Positions 47,881 to 59,179 of a stretch of 64,000 bases of DNA are shown piece by piece (position 1 is the stretch's first letter; every line of letters starts with the position of its first letter). Made by a program: the position numbers and the translations under genes. The DNA is from Cynocephalus volans (lineage: Eukaryota; Chordata; Mammalia; Dermoptera; Cynocephalidae): positions 23,775,382-23,839,381 of the forward strand of contig NC_084474.1 of the NCBI RefSeq assembly GCF_027409185.1, read 5' to 3'. The notes beneath the pieces were generated by a model, which saw only the letters and a list, made by a program, of their open reading frames with translations, ran no database searches and was not told the DNA's origin.

Positions 47881-48938
47881 TTCTTCTTTTCTACTCTCTA
47901 GACCAGAAAAATAGATGAGATTTCTAAGCGTGATTCACAGATTACCCCACATAGCAGAAACGTTTATATTATAAACATCTCCATTCTGTCTCCCCAGAGA
48001 GTTATATAGCTTACATGACGTTCTCCAGGTAACGATGTCTTGTATATTCATACATTCTGGGTTTATTACCATAAGTAATCCTTTAGCCAGGAATATCCTG
48101 TTAAGAGGATTCTGTAGTTAGCAGTTCTTTCTCCTAGCAAATATTAGTCTACAAGTATTTACTTGGAGGTCCAGCTGACAAATAGATTACACAGATCACT
48201 GTCTTCTTTTCTTTCACTTGGGGATGTTCCCTGGTGAAGGGAGTAAAGGGATCACTGACCAGATGCTCTAACTCTTTTTTCCATAAATCGTGTGGTCAAG
48301 GAATATTGTTATGTGGAAGTGATATTTGAACCATCATTTTTCATACCTCAACATTTTTACAAATATTACATAGGATCAGCTCTACTGCCACTAACTTCAA
48401 ATGGGAAACACCATACCTCCATTTCCAACAATATTATAGACTAAATAACCTAAAATCCTTCTACTAAAAAACACCCCAAAATGTTGGATGAAATAGGACA
48501 AACATAATTTTAAATTCACAGCTGAATTCTCATGAAAGGAAAAGATAATATCAGAGACTAAAAGCAAAGAAAGAACTAAAAACCAGGATGGAAATCCTGA
48601 GAGTGGATGTTATAGCAGCCCTGGAAAGTGGAAGGGATAGGGTGCTAGACTCTATCATCTAGGGATGTGGATTTTACTGCTCATAGGGAAAAAGCCTTGG
48701 GCCACAGGAGGTGAGAAGTTAGAACCAAGATTTCCAAAGAAGCCAAAGTCATGAAGGTCCTGAATGAAAAAGCCAGCTAGAAAAATTAAAAATTCAACCA
48801 CTAGTGGAAGGAATGTATAATAAATAAGCTTGACTAACATAAACTGGATCAGGTGTGGGAAAAAAATGCCTTACCAAGATCTTCCTATTAGCTCCTTCTC
48901 ATGTGGGTTTGGGACTTAGGTTTAAATAACCCAAATGA

Positions 48939-49134
48939 GGGCCAGCCCATGCCTCACCTGGGAGAGTGTGGTGCTGATAACACCAAGGCCACAGGTTCAG
49001 ATCCCTATATAGAGATGGCCAGTTAGCCCACTTGGGAGAGCATGGTGCTGACAACACCAAGTCAAGGGTTAAGACCCCCTTACCGATCATCTTTTAAAAA
49101 ACAAACAAACAAACAAAGAAACAAACAAATAAAT
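48939..49134 (+). mobile_element. tRNA-Ile-derived dimeric SINE (CYN type)
   Basis: 'gtggtgctgataacaccaag' in the first half (anticodon loop with GAT) and a second half with 'gtgctgacaacaccaagtca'. The tail is (AAAC)n then (AAAT)n. TSD aaataacccaaatga at 48924-48938 and 49135-49149. Confidence 0.95.
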
Positions 49135-49935
49135 AAATAACCCAAATGATCTAGGATCCCCAAACCAAGTTATTAATACAAAAACGGTCTCAGGCTAATG
49201 ACAAAGCAAATTCAGAACTTCTCTGGGAGGACATGATCTCAATTCAGACCACATAGGATGCTTACAGATAAAGCCCTGGTGAAGACAAATGCATAATTCA
49301 AAATTACCAAACACATGAAAAATCAATCAGCAGACATAACAAAAGCAATATTAGACTCTTAAGGTCTTCAGATAATAGAACTAAGAGAAGGAGACTATAA
49401 ATGTTCCAAATTATTAAAGGCTTGAAAGACAAACTTGAAATATGAAAAGAACAAGATACTATGTGAAAAGAACAGACTTGAAAACAAAATAATTAGAAGC
49501 TGTACAACTCAAAAGTACAATGTTTTCATTAAAAGTTCAACAGATAGTTTAAAAAGCACTTTATATACACCTGAAGTGATAATTAGTGACATGGAAAATT
49601 GATCTGAGGAAGTACCCTGAAGACAGCACACAGAGACAAAGCACTAGGAAATGTGAAAGAAGGATTAAAAATACAGAGGACAGTATAAGAAATTCCAATT
49701 TATTTATTTATATTCCAGGAAGGGAAAAAAGAAATGACAGAGGTAATATCCAAAATGATAATGACTAATAATATTTTACAGTTAAGGAGATACATGAGCG
49801 TTCCAATGCAGGAAAGAAAAATCTTGAGCATGATAAACAAAAAGAAGTCCACACTTAAAAACATTGTGGGGAAACTACAGAATCCAAAGACAACAAGTAA
49901 ACCTTGAATGAAGCAACAGAAAAAATAGAAGTTAT

Positions 49936-50355
49936 GTAGGTTGGGTTCTCCTGAAGCAGACAGTAAGACAAAGTTTTAGGTGAAAAAGGTTTATTACGGA
50001 TCAACTCCTGTAAAAGGAAGGGAATGAAAGGAGGATTGAGGAGAGGGAGAAATCACACTGTAATGTAGCCTGACAAAGCCTCAGCCAACACAACAGGGAG
50101 CTCAGGGGCAAGAATTACCCTTCGGAGTGTTACACTGGGCTGTAATGGTTAAGCCTTTCCATCTCTGTCTTGCTCAGTCACAGAATACAGGTTGCCTCAG
50201 GAAGGATCTGATCACAAGGAAAGCAGCTCTCTGTAGCTGAGACAGACCTTGAAAGAGCTGACTGGTAGAGGCTGTTTGATGATCACAGTCCCTGCAGCTG
50301 GACAGGAACTCCTTCCTTGAAGAGGATCTGGGAGGTACATCTCTGCATCCACCAC
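49936..50355. mobile_element. 420-bp LTR-like unit of unknown family
   Basis: It interrupts an old L1 and is bordered by the direct repeat AGAAGTTAT (49927-49935 and 50356-50364). The text near the left end, 'gggttctcctgaagcagac', resembles the end of mammalian ERVL-type LTRs read in reverse. The 9-bp repeat is longer than the usual 5-bp LTR duplication, so the class is open. Confidence 0.5.
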
Positions 50356-51415
50356 AGAAGTTATCTACATAGAAATGATAATTCAACTGATAGATTTCTT
50401 AATGACAGCAACAACAAAAAAACAAAAGAAAACAAAGACAGTAAGATAATATCTTCAAAGAACAGAAAAATATATGGCAACCTAGATTTCATACCCAGCC
50501 AACTTATCATTCAAGAGTGAGGATGAAATAAAGTCATACAAACAAAGACTAAAAGTATTTATGACTAACTGATCATCACCAACAAAACAACTAAAAGATG
50601 TATTTCAGGAAAGAGGAAAATGGACCCAAAAGGAAGGGCTGAGATGTAAAAAGGACTGATGAGCAAAGAAATATATAACCATATGGCCAAATTTAATTGT
50701 ATAAAATAACAGTGTTTTTAAGATGATTAATCTGTAATACATAAAAACAAGATGGAACTAAAATTCAGTAACATACTAGTGTATATGAAAAAGGGGGATG
50801 TCAGAGTTAAAGCACTCTAAAATTCATATATTTTCCAAGAGGAGGTGAAAGTTGCTGTTTTACTTTAGATTTAAATCAATCATGCTGTTAACACTTGAAG
50901 TGTCACCCTAAAGGATCAAAATAGAATGTACAATTTCTGAACTAGTAGGAGGTTAAAATGCAAAAGAAAACTCAAGCAAGCTAATAAAATGCAGGAGCAG
51001 AGAAAAATAGACATAGAAAAGGCCAGGTAAATAGAACGCATAAAATAAGATAGAAATAAATCTAATATATCAGTAATCACAATAAATAGAATCTAACTGT
51101 ATTAAAGTCAGATTGTCAATTTTGATTTTAGAAAAACAAAACAACAAAATCCAGGTATATATTGTTTACAAGAGACATATCTAATGCAAAAGGACACAAA
51201 GTGGTAGGAAATAAAAAAATAGAAAAAGATACATCAGGGAAATACTAACCAAGAACAGTAATATAGCTACAGTACCATCAAAAGCACTATTCAGAATAAA
51301 TGTGGTTACTATATTACAATAAAAGGATAAAAGGAAAAATTCACCAGGAAGATTGGCAATTCTAAATGTTCATGGTCTTAATAACATATTGTCAAATTAG
51401 AAAATGGAAGTTTGG

Positions 51416-51562
51416 GGCCGAGCCCGTGGCGCACTCGGTAGAGTGCTGCGCTGGGAGCGCGGCGACGCTCCCGCCGCGGGTTCGGATCCTATATAGGAAT
51501 GACCAGTGCACTCACTGGCTGAGTGCCGGTCACGAAAAAACGACAGAAAAAAAAAAAAAAAA
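51416..51562 (+). mobile_element. tRNA-derived SINE with GC hairpin (CYN type), young copy
   Basis: CpG-rich body ('gagcccgtggcgcactcgg'), hairpin GGGAGCG / CGCTCCC (51453-51472), box B 'GGTTCGGATCC', partial second half ending 'gccggtcacgaaaaaacgac', then poly(A). Perfect 17-bp TSD agaaaatggaagtttgg at 51399-51415 and 51563-51579. Confidence 0.95.
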
Positions 51563-51709
51563 AGAAAATGGAAGTTTGGCAGAATTATACATTGATAGAC
51601 CTGAAATCAAAATAGGAGGTTTCAACATACCTCTCAGTAATTGATAGTTAGAGAAAACAAAAAATTAGTAAGAACATGGAAGACTTAAACAATGCAACTA
51701 AGAAAATAC

Positions 51710-51748
51710 AACTGGCCAGCTGCCAAAAAAAGAAATAAGAAGAAGAAG
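51710..51748 (+). mobile_element. Severely truncated SINE end with TSD
   Basis: Only 'aactggccagctgcc' (the 3' end of the SINE type at 10524-10633) plus an A-rich/GAA tail remains. It is flanked by aagaaaatac at 51700-51709 and 51749-51758. Confidence 0.55.
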
Positions 51749-51759
51749 AAGAAAATACT

Positions 51760-52360
51760 ACTTTGGTTATATCTTCACTGGTCCAAAATCTTCCATGGCT
51801 CCCTGTTGCCTATGGCATACAACCAAAATTCTTCTTCTTGATCCTAAAGTTGTACCACATCTGGCACCTATTTGCCAAGCTTATGTCTTACCTGTCCCCA
51901 ACACAAATCATCTATCCTAGGCGAAACATATTGCTAATGAACCACAGAGAAGCTCTATGGTGTAGTGCTTATTTGCCTGGACTCTGCAATCACACTGCAA
52001 ACATTCATATCCTGGTTCTACCAATTATTAACTGCATAACCCTGGGCATAAGGATTAAGTTACTTAACCCTATGATCCTCAGTCTTATCCTCTAAAATAT
52101 GAGGATACTGATATTATCTACCCCTGAGGCCTATTGTGTGGATGTATAAAGATAATCAGTGGCTGATATATTGTACTTGCACCATGAATATTGGCTACAT
52201 GCCTTCATTCCTTCTGTTACCATTGTGCCCCTCTTCCTCTTCCCGTCTACTCAAACTCTACCCAGGCTCAAAGGCCAACTTGAGTTCCTCTCCTCTCATT
52301 AAGCCTTCACCACTAACACCCTCTAGCCTTCATTTACTCCATCTTCTACAGTACAGTAGC
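51760..52360 (+). repeat. L2 and MIR remnants
   Basis: L2: 'ccaaaatcttccatggctcc', 'gttgcctatggcatacaacc'. MIR at about 51955-52200: 'ggtgtagtgcttatttgcct', 'ctggttctaccaattattaa', 'cctatgatcctcagtcttat'. A further L2 segment, 'caaaggccaacttgagttcc', lies at 52265. Confidence 0.7.
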
Positions 52361-52639
52361 TCTTAACCTTGTAAGGGAAGGGTAGAGAGTCACAGATGCC
52401 TTTGAGAATCTGAAAGGAAGAAAAAGATCTATTCATTAAAATGCACATGCATACACACACATTTGCATAAAACACCAGGAGATTCCTGGCCCTCTGAAGT
52501 TCACCCATGGAACCCCAATTAAGAACATCTAACTTCAAGTCTATGTTTCACCATCACCCATCTTTTTCTCCTGAGGCCATCTTAACAAAAGCATGGACTG
52601 TTACATGCAACTGGAAGAGGCACAAGAAAAGCTAGTGAA

Positions 52640-52750
52640 GCTCACTTCCTATATAAGGAAACTGACTCAGAGAGAGGAGGTGACTTGCCCAAGCCACACG
52701 CAACTACAGAAGGGTAGACAGGGAGGTGGAACCTGTCTCCTGACTACCCT
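52640..52750 (-). repeat. MIR remnant, minus strand
   Basis: 'aaggaaactgactcagagag' then 'aggtgacttgcccaagccac'. Confidence 0.7.
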
Positions 52751-52759
52751 TCTAGGGTT

Positions 52760-55700
52760 CTTTGCAAAAGTGTTTGAATAATTAATCTTCAACTCACAGA
52801 ATTCTAAAATTGAGAAATAATGTTAGCCCATTTTTCAGATGGAGTAATGATTCCCTAGGGAATTTATCCCCAGGCAATCAGGCCTGAAATTACCAAGATT
52901 CATTCTCAGAATGATAATTACTAAACATACTAGCAATGTTATTATATTTTTTCCTACTTTACCTTCCTTGTATTGAAATTCCCTCACTAACTTTCTCTGA
53001 AGTAACATCAAACCAGGAAGCACAAACTTGCCCCAATTTTACTATTTGGGGAAGTTAATTTTGAAGCTTCCTTTAAAACTTTTCTATAACTGTAATAATC
53101 AAAGAACATAATCAGTTCTAGATCTTGGCCCAGAAAAGAGACAAAGTCAACCTACAAACTTTTCATTCTCAGACCTGAGCATATAAATATTTTTATAAAT
53201 ATATCTTCTATCTTCTTCCTTATAAGACATTTTTCCAAACAACAAACAACTAGTAAAATAGACTATACCCTGCTCATTCTCTCTTTAGTGGTGAACAAAT
53301 TTAAAAAAAGAATCAAGAATAAACTACAAAACATGATAATCAACCTCCACCTAATTAAAAACTGATTGACGCATGTATAGTCAGTCTCCTTGTGCACACA
53401 GGGAGCTGTTTCACTACATGAAGTCATACGACCATCCTAGGAAATGAAATAAATGACTCAGGAGGACGGGGAGGTTTGCAAAATGGGTCAAAATCAAAAA
53501 TCTCAGTCAAAAATCTTAATAAACAACCAGTAAAGAAAGCACTTTATAGGAAAATAATATTGAAACACCTGAAGGATGTAGATTTTTAACAAAGAGACCT
53601 TAGAGCTGAATCATAAAGGCCACCCAGTCAAAACTCTTTATTTTCCCAATGAATAAGGGAAAGCCTGAGACCGAAACTGTGTTTCTGTTGAAATCCACAG
53701 GCTTTCCAGGGAAGAGCAACCAGGACCCACCAAAAGAAGTCAGCTTCTCCAGCTGAAAATTCACAGTCTTGGATAATGAGGCAAGGGAAATAAGATTGGG
53801 AAATGCCGGGAACATTATTTATACATTCTAAAGTGATAAGTCCTCTTTGGCCTTGGGGGGAATTACCCACACTATAAGCAACTAGATCTGCATCAGTAAG
53901 TGGCTCAGGGAGCTATGAGCCTGCGGTTTACTTTCAGTTGCTATCAAGTGCACAGTGACACCTACCTGCCACTAAGAGGTTTTTTCCTTTGCTGTCTTCC
54001 TTTGGCAAGTAAAAACACCTGGAAAAAGACAAGTGTAGGCTACAGAATTTACCACATATGTGGTCATAGTTTTAGGTTTTCTAACCGTTATTTTCACTTT
54101 TCATAGATGTGTTCTAAAAAATAACAGGTTAACAATATTTAGAAACAATTCATGGTTTTAAGAGAGGCCAAGAATTCATTTTTCTTAGGCATAGTCATAA
54201 CTTCCCTGTGTATTCTTAATATCGCTCATGTGAAAAAAAATTGCTCATGTGAGAAATTTAGAAGAAAAATTTTATTGGCAAGTACTTCATATAGAAAGAA
54301 TTAATATATGTTCATACACGGTCTGTGATTGCAAAGGCAACTTGAAGGCTGCATGGCAACAAGATTGCTTTCCTCAGGGGAAAGGTATTCAGGACTCAGT
54401 TGCCCATTCTGTAACAAATCTACTCTAAGTAATTTACAACAACTGTTCAGATTTTACTGATTAAGAAAAACACAAAAGGATCTCTTACTCATTGCAATTT
54501 TACTTTCATAAATTAAAATGACAGTTTAATGAGTGGATCTAAATTTTCTATGTTATTAGCTTCAGGACAAATATTCCTAAAATTCCGGAACATCAGCTTT
54601 CCTTTTTATATCAATCTTTCATTCATGTACTGACCTCTTTATAGAAGTAAAATCTAAAAGCTAACACCAATCTCATTCTCTTGGGCCACGGTAATGATGT
54701 TTTATGAATAAAAACCATCAGCTAGCGGTGCTTACCTATCTTACAGGTGGTGATAAGATTGTGGTAAACGTGGAAATTTGGGGGGGGGACACTGTCTTTT
54801 ACAGAGAGCAAAACACCTGAAATCAGTTCTAAAAGGCTACCATTGTTTTTACTATGCTAAAATCCAAAGTTCTTTACAGGCAATTGTAGAATGTCTGTAT
54901 CTGCTTCAACACTAATTATACAAAATCCTAATTCTATATCTCTTTCGTTCCTTATTAAAATAAAATAATAGATTTTTGGTACAGGTTTCTGACTAAAACT
55001 GGAGCACAAGAATATAAATTTTATCTATGATTAAGTAGTTTTCAAAATTAAATTTTTCCTTCAAGTACTTCCAAATTAAAATTATTATTCAGTAAAAATG
55101 AACCATGTAGAAATAATGTAAGCATTTTAAGGGCCCTTTTCTGCTATTTTATCAAATTAGAGGCACATTAAATTTCCTAGACAAAAATACTCAAAAAAAA
55201 ACTATGTTCACAGTAGGATTAAAGAAAGGCTGAATCATCTGTAACAATTTCCATTGCCAAAAAGAGACAACTGAGAAACGTTTACAAAGTAAATGTAAGT
55301 TAGTGTGGTGCCAAAGAATGAAGAAAGAGATTGCTCACAAAATGTTTTACTGACCGAAGTAGCTATGCTTTAAGGAAACATGAAAGCTGTTACTTTCATG
55401 TCTTTAACTGTCTTGTCCCTGTTTGGGAAAAAAACTCTTCCACCTGGTTCACTTTTGTTAGTAGAAAATTGTATAACGGTTACTATAAAAACATAATTGC
55501 TGGTTTTTCTGTCCTACACCTCATTTTTGCCTTTCTTGAAGAATGTTCTTAAGGCTCTGGAGATAGATTTCTAAGATAAAAAAGAATGGGGGAGAAATAT
55601 TTGGAAAACAAGCACACGGAGGACTATCATGACATACGACCAAAAGATTGGGACAAGATCATGAGCACCTAAAATCAAGAATAATCATTATTTTGTTAGG

Positions 55701-57540
55701 AAGAGAGGATTTGAGAAGAGTGATTTGGCCAGATCCATGGAAGGTAACTCTTCAGGACTGGCCTGAAAAAGAGTGTGGAGGCAGGAGAGTGATGGGAGGC
55801 TCCTAGTATGGCTCCCAGGCTATCAGTTGGGGTTCTGGTAGCGGTCAGACTGGGTTATTTGAGAAAGATAAACAAAGAGAGTATTTACAGAGATGTGGGC
55901 ACAATTTAAGGAAACACAGGAAGAACAGTAGTTCTACAACGGCAGAGAATCATAATCACCCCTAGGCCAGATGGAACCAAGGGAGCAGTTAGAGGAGCCT
56001 GAAGGGGATGGCTGCATGGAAAGGGTGATCTGATGGGAACTGTGGCCCTTTGGTGGCAATCTGTACAGGGCTGGGGGCATCCATGCCCTGAACTCACTCT
56101 CTTCACACCTCGGATCTTCTGTCACTGCCTCCTGCTGGCCGAAGACCTGGAAGCCAAGGGCAGCAAGCAGAGGAGAGAGGATCTGGGGAAGCAGACAGAA
56201 GAGATCCAGTCTAGAAGAACGGTAAGTGGACATGGAAAGGATTCAATACACAGACAAACCTAAGGACTTTTAGACTGACTGGATTTGGAGACAGCAAGAA
56301 AAAAGTCAAGAGTGATTTCAGGCCTACATTACTTGACTAGAATGATGGTAACATCAACTGAGCCTGTTTTCCCTCACCTCTGTATTCCCAATGTTGCCAC
56401 AGCACCTCAGGCATCAAAGGCCTTCTATATATATGTGCTGGGGGGGGGGGGGGGGGAGGCGGATGGATAGATGATGAAAGGAGAGCAAATGTGAGGGAAG
56501 ATGACGTGTTATGTAGTTTTAGACATACTGAATTTAGAGTATGATATAAAAATTAAAAAAATTTTTTTAAAAGACCAGCACATAGAGATCTAAGCCTAGA
56601 GTTTTGAAAAGGAAAGGGATAAAAACACACCTCTGCTAAAGCAGAACACTGCAGTCTCTAAGGAAATTTACATGAGGCTTTTTAGATGTGCAAACCAGGG
56701 AGACCACTTTTCAGCTTGTAAGACTGCCCAAAAGGCAGAAACAGTGAGGAGGTTTTATTGTGTAGTCAGGAAAAGTCTAAACAGTAAACAAATTCCACAT
56801 ATTGTGTGAAGATAAACGAATAACTGAACATGGTTTCTCGGGCCTTTTACAATATTTATGGTTACTCTAATCTAGGTATGTAATTAGTAAGTAATTCCCG
56901 TATGTTTAACAGATTGACACATCCTGCCTTCCCAGGATTTCTCTAAACAATGTTATCTGCGCTTGCTTATCTATACAAGAGTCTCTTAAGCAGTAAATTC
57001 TAATGAAGGGTCAGCTTCTTGGGCTAGAAAACAGGTCAATTAAGTTAAAAAAAAAAAAAAACAGAATCACTGTACTTCTTTTCTTTTACTCTCCTTTCCT
57101 GGCCTTTTTCTTCTTCATCACCTCTAAGAACTACCTGCGCAAAAGTGGCAGTTGAATGGATGAAACGGCATACCGTGCCGGCACAGAAGAAAAGAAGGGG
57201 GTTCTGATGACCAAACTTGGGATCTCTCTGTATTTATGGGACAAAAGGAGGAAGTAAAACCAACAAAGGGAAAAGATAACATGCATCACCATTTGTTATA
57301 CTATTAAAACATATTCACATATATGTGCACATCTCTGGTAGGCTTTCTTTTTCTTGACACCGTATATATGCCCTTGCCTAAATGAAGATGATAAAAAAGG
57401 GAAGCTGGAGACCAGCACTTACCACTTGCCTCAATAAGATTTTTTTAAAAGCCCCAATTCCCAATTTACTTCTTCTGCCCACCTTGAATACATAACCAAC
57501 ATTAATTCCGCTTTAACTTAGAAAAGCCTATAATACTTAC
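52760..57540. other. Intergenic, mostly unassigned, AT-rich
   Basis: Nearly 5 kb without a gene. 55840-56240 has text reminiscent of an old LTR on the minus strand ('actgcctcctgctggccgaa'), which I do not name. Mononucleotide runs occur at 54779 (G) and 56440 (G17). No exon or RNA gene supported. Confidence 0.4.
56440..56456 (+). repeat. G17 homopolymer
   Basis: Seventeen uninterrupted G. Confidence 0.9.
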
Positions 57541-57829
57541 TCTTTCAAGCAATCATGTATTGAACACCTATTATGTGTAAGTAAAAATCAGTCTCCAGTC
57601 TTCAAGGAAATTAAAATCCATTTAGACTATAAAAAGCCATTGAACATAAAACAATTACAGTTCAATTAAGCGCTGATCTGTACAAACCAGAACAAACAGC
57701 ATTTCATCCAGTGAGAATTCATACCATTTAACATCTGTCAACCTCTGCTCTTTTTTTCCTAATTCTGAAGATTGACAGAGGAGCTAAAACCCTGCATAGT
57801 CATACTTCCTATTAGAAGACCAATCAATC

Positions 57830-57965
57830 ACACTATATACTCGCAGTACATTTCTCCCTACACATCTTTCTTCTTCATTATTCCACTGGGTCTCAATAAT
57901 CTTTGTATCTAGTGTCTGGCACATGGAAGCCACTCAATTAAATGTTTGTTGAGTGAATGAATGGA
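57830..57965 (+). repeat. L2 3' end remnant
   Basis: 'tgtatctagtgtctggcaca', 'actcaattaaatgtttgttg', then GAATGAATG. Confidence 0.75.
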
Positions 57966-58369
57966 TCAGAAGCCAAGCTAAGCCCAGGGCAGTCATACCA
58001 ATATCCTTAACTCTCTCCTATGGCAAATCCCCAAAGTTGTAAGATTCAAGGCAGTTACCTCATACAGCCTTTGACCTAGCCTTGGCCCCATGGGATGACT
58101 GATGTTAAAGACTTGATGCTGAGCGTTAAGGCAAAGGCTCAGGAAAAACAAAACAAAACAAAAAAACCCCAGCAAATCCTAAAATGCTTTTAGATAAGAG
58201 GAAGAAAGGGGAGTCTGATACAATGCTAAAACTCAACTGAGTTTATTTCCTAACTGCTATTATGTTAATTTCTATTGGTTAATTCTCCAGCATAATCCCC
58301 TCTTCGATAACCCTTGTGCCCAGTGAAAGGAAGATAAACCCTGTAAACCACACAATCAGCACTGCCTCC

Positions 58370-58515
58370 CAAAATTGAATGTACATATTAATCACCTAGA
58401 GATCTTATTAACATGGAGGTTCTGATAAATTACATCTGGGGACAGGCCTGAGATTTTGCATTTCTAACAAGCTCCAAGGTTATGTCATGCTGCTGGTCGG
58501 TTGACCACACTTTTT
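58370..58515 (+). repeat. MER5A-like DNA transposon remnant
   Basis: 'attaatcacctagagatctt', 'gcctgagattttgcatttct' and 'aacaagctccaaggttatg', in MER5A order. Confidence 0.75.
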
Positions 58516-58559
58516 GAGTATTGAGAGCTTGAATGACATTGCAGAGAATGTGTATATAG

Positions 58560-59130
58560 TCTTAAAGACAGAGTTAAGATACCTGTTGTTCCCACATTTG
58601 CTAGCTATACAACCTTAGATAAGTCATTTCACCTCTCTGAGCCTTCCCTTTTCATCAGTAGAAATAACACAGTTAAAACAGTAATTAATAACAATAAGAG
58701 CTAACACTTACTAAATTCTTACTATGTACCAAGAACTAATGTTTCATATTAATCAACTTATGAATAGGACTTAGGTTAAACAACCTGTCCAAGTAGGCAC
58801 AGTAAATGGTAAACCGAGATCTGATTCTAGGCTCTTTGACTCAAGAAACCTAGTGTTTAACCACCATATAATACTGCCTCTTCGGCTTAGCTCCCAGGGC
58901 CATTATTAAGATTAAATAATAATTGGTGTTTAGTTGATTTTCATTGACTGCTCATATGTTCCAGGCCCTAGCCTAAGCCTCCCTTGGAGCATGTTAACAC
59001 ATTTATTCTTGTAACAGCCCTAGTTAGTGAACACTATTAGCATTCCCATCTAACAGGTTTTTAAATAGGCTCAAATAAGTTAAATGGCCAAAGGTCAAAC
59101 AGTGGCACAATCAGGACTCGCACTCAGGCA
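58560..59130. repeat. Cluster of MIR remnants in both orientations
   Basis: +: 'gataagtcatttcacctctc' (58560-58690). -: 'gctaacacttactaaattct' to 'ccaccatataatactgcctc' (58695-58890). -: 'tgttccaggccctagcctaa' to 'cacaatcaggactcgcactc' (58920-59130). Confidence 0.75.
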
Positions 59131-59179
59131 GTCTACAGAAACCGCAGTCTTGCCAAGAGAGGACGAATCTCCTGACTCT

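Larger units (their letters stand above)
48400..51350 (+). mobile_element. Old L1/HAL1-like remnants, interrupted
   Basis: Decayed L1 5' part and ORF1-region text: 'ctcttaaggtcttcagataa', 'acttgaaaacaaaataatta', 'ccaacttatcattcaagagt', 'aaaagatgtatttcaggaaa'. Later 'atatattgtttacaagagac' resembles the start of ORF2. Interrupted by a SINE (48939-49134) and a 420-bp unit (49936-50355). Confidence 0.5.
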
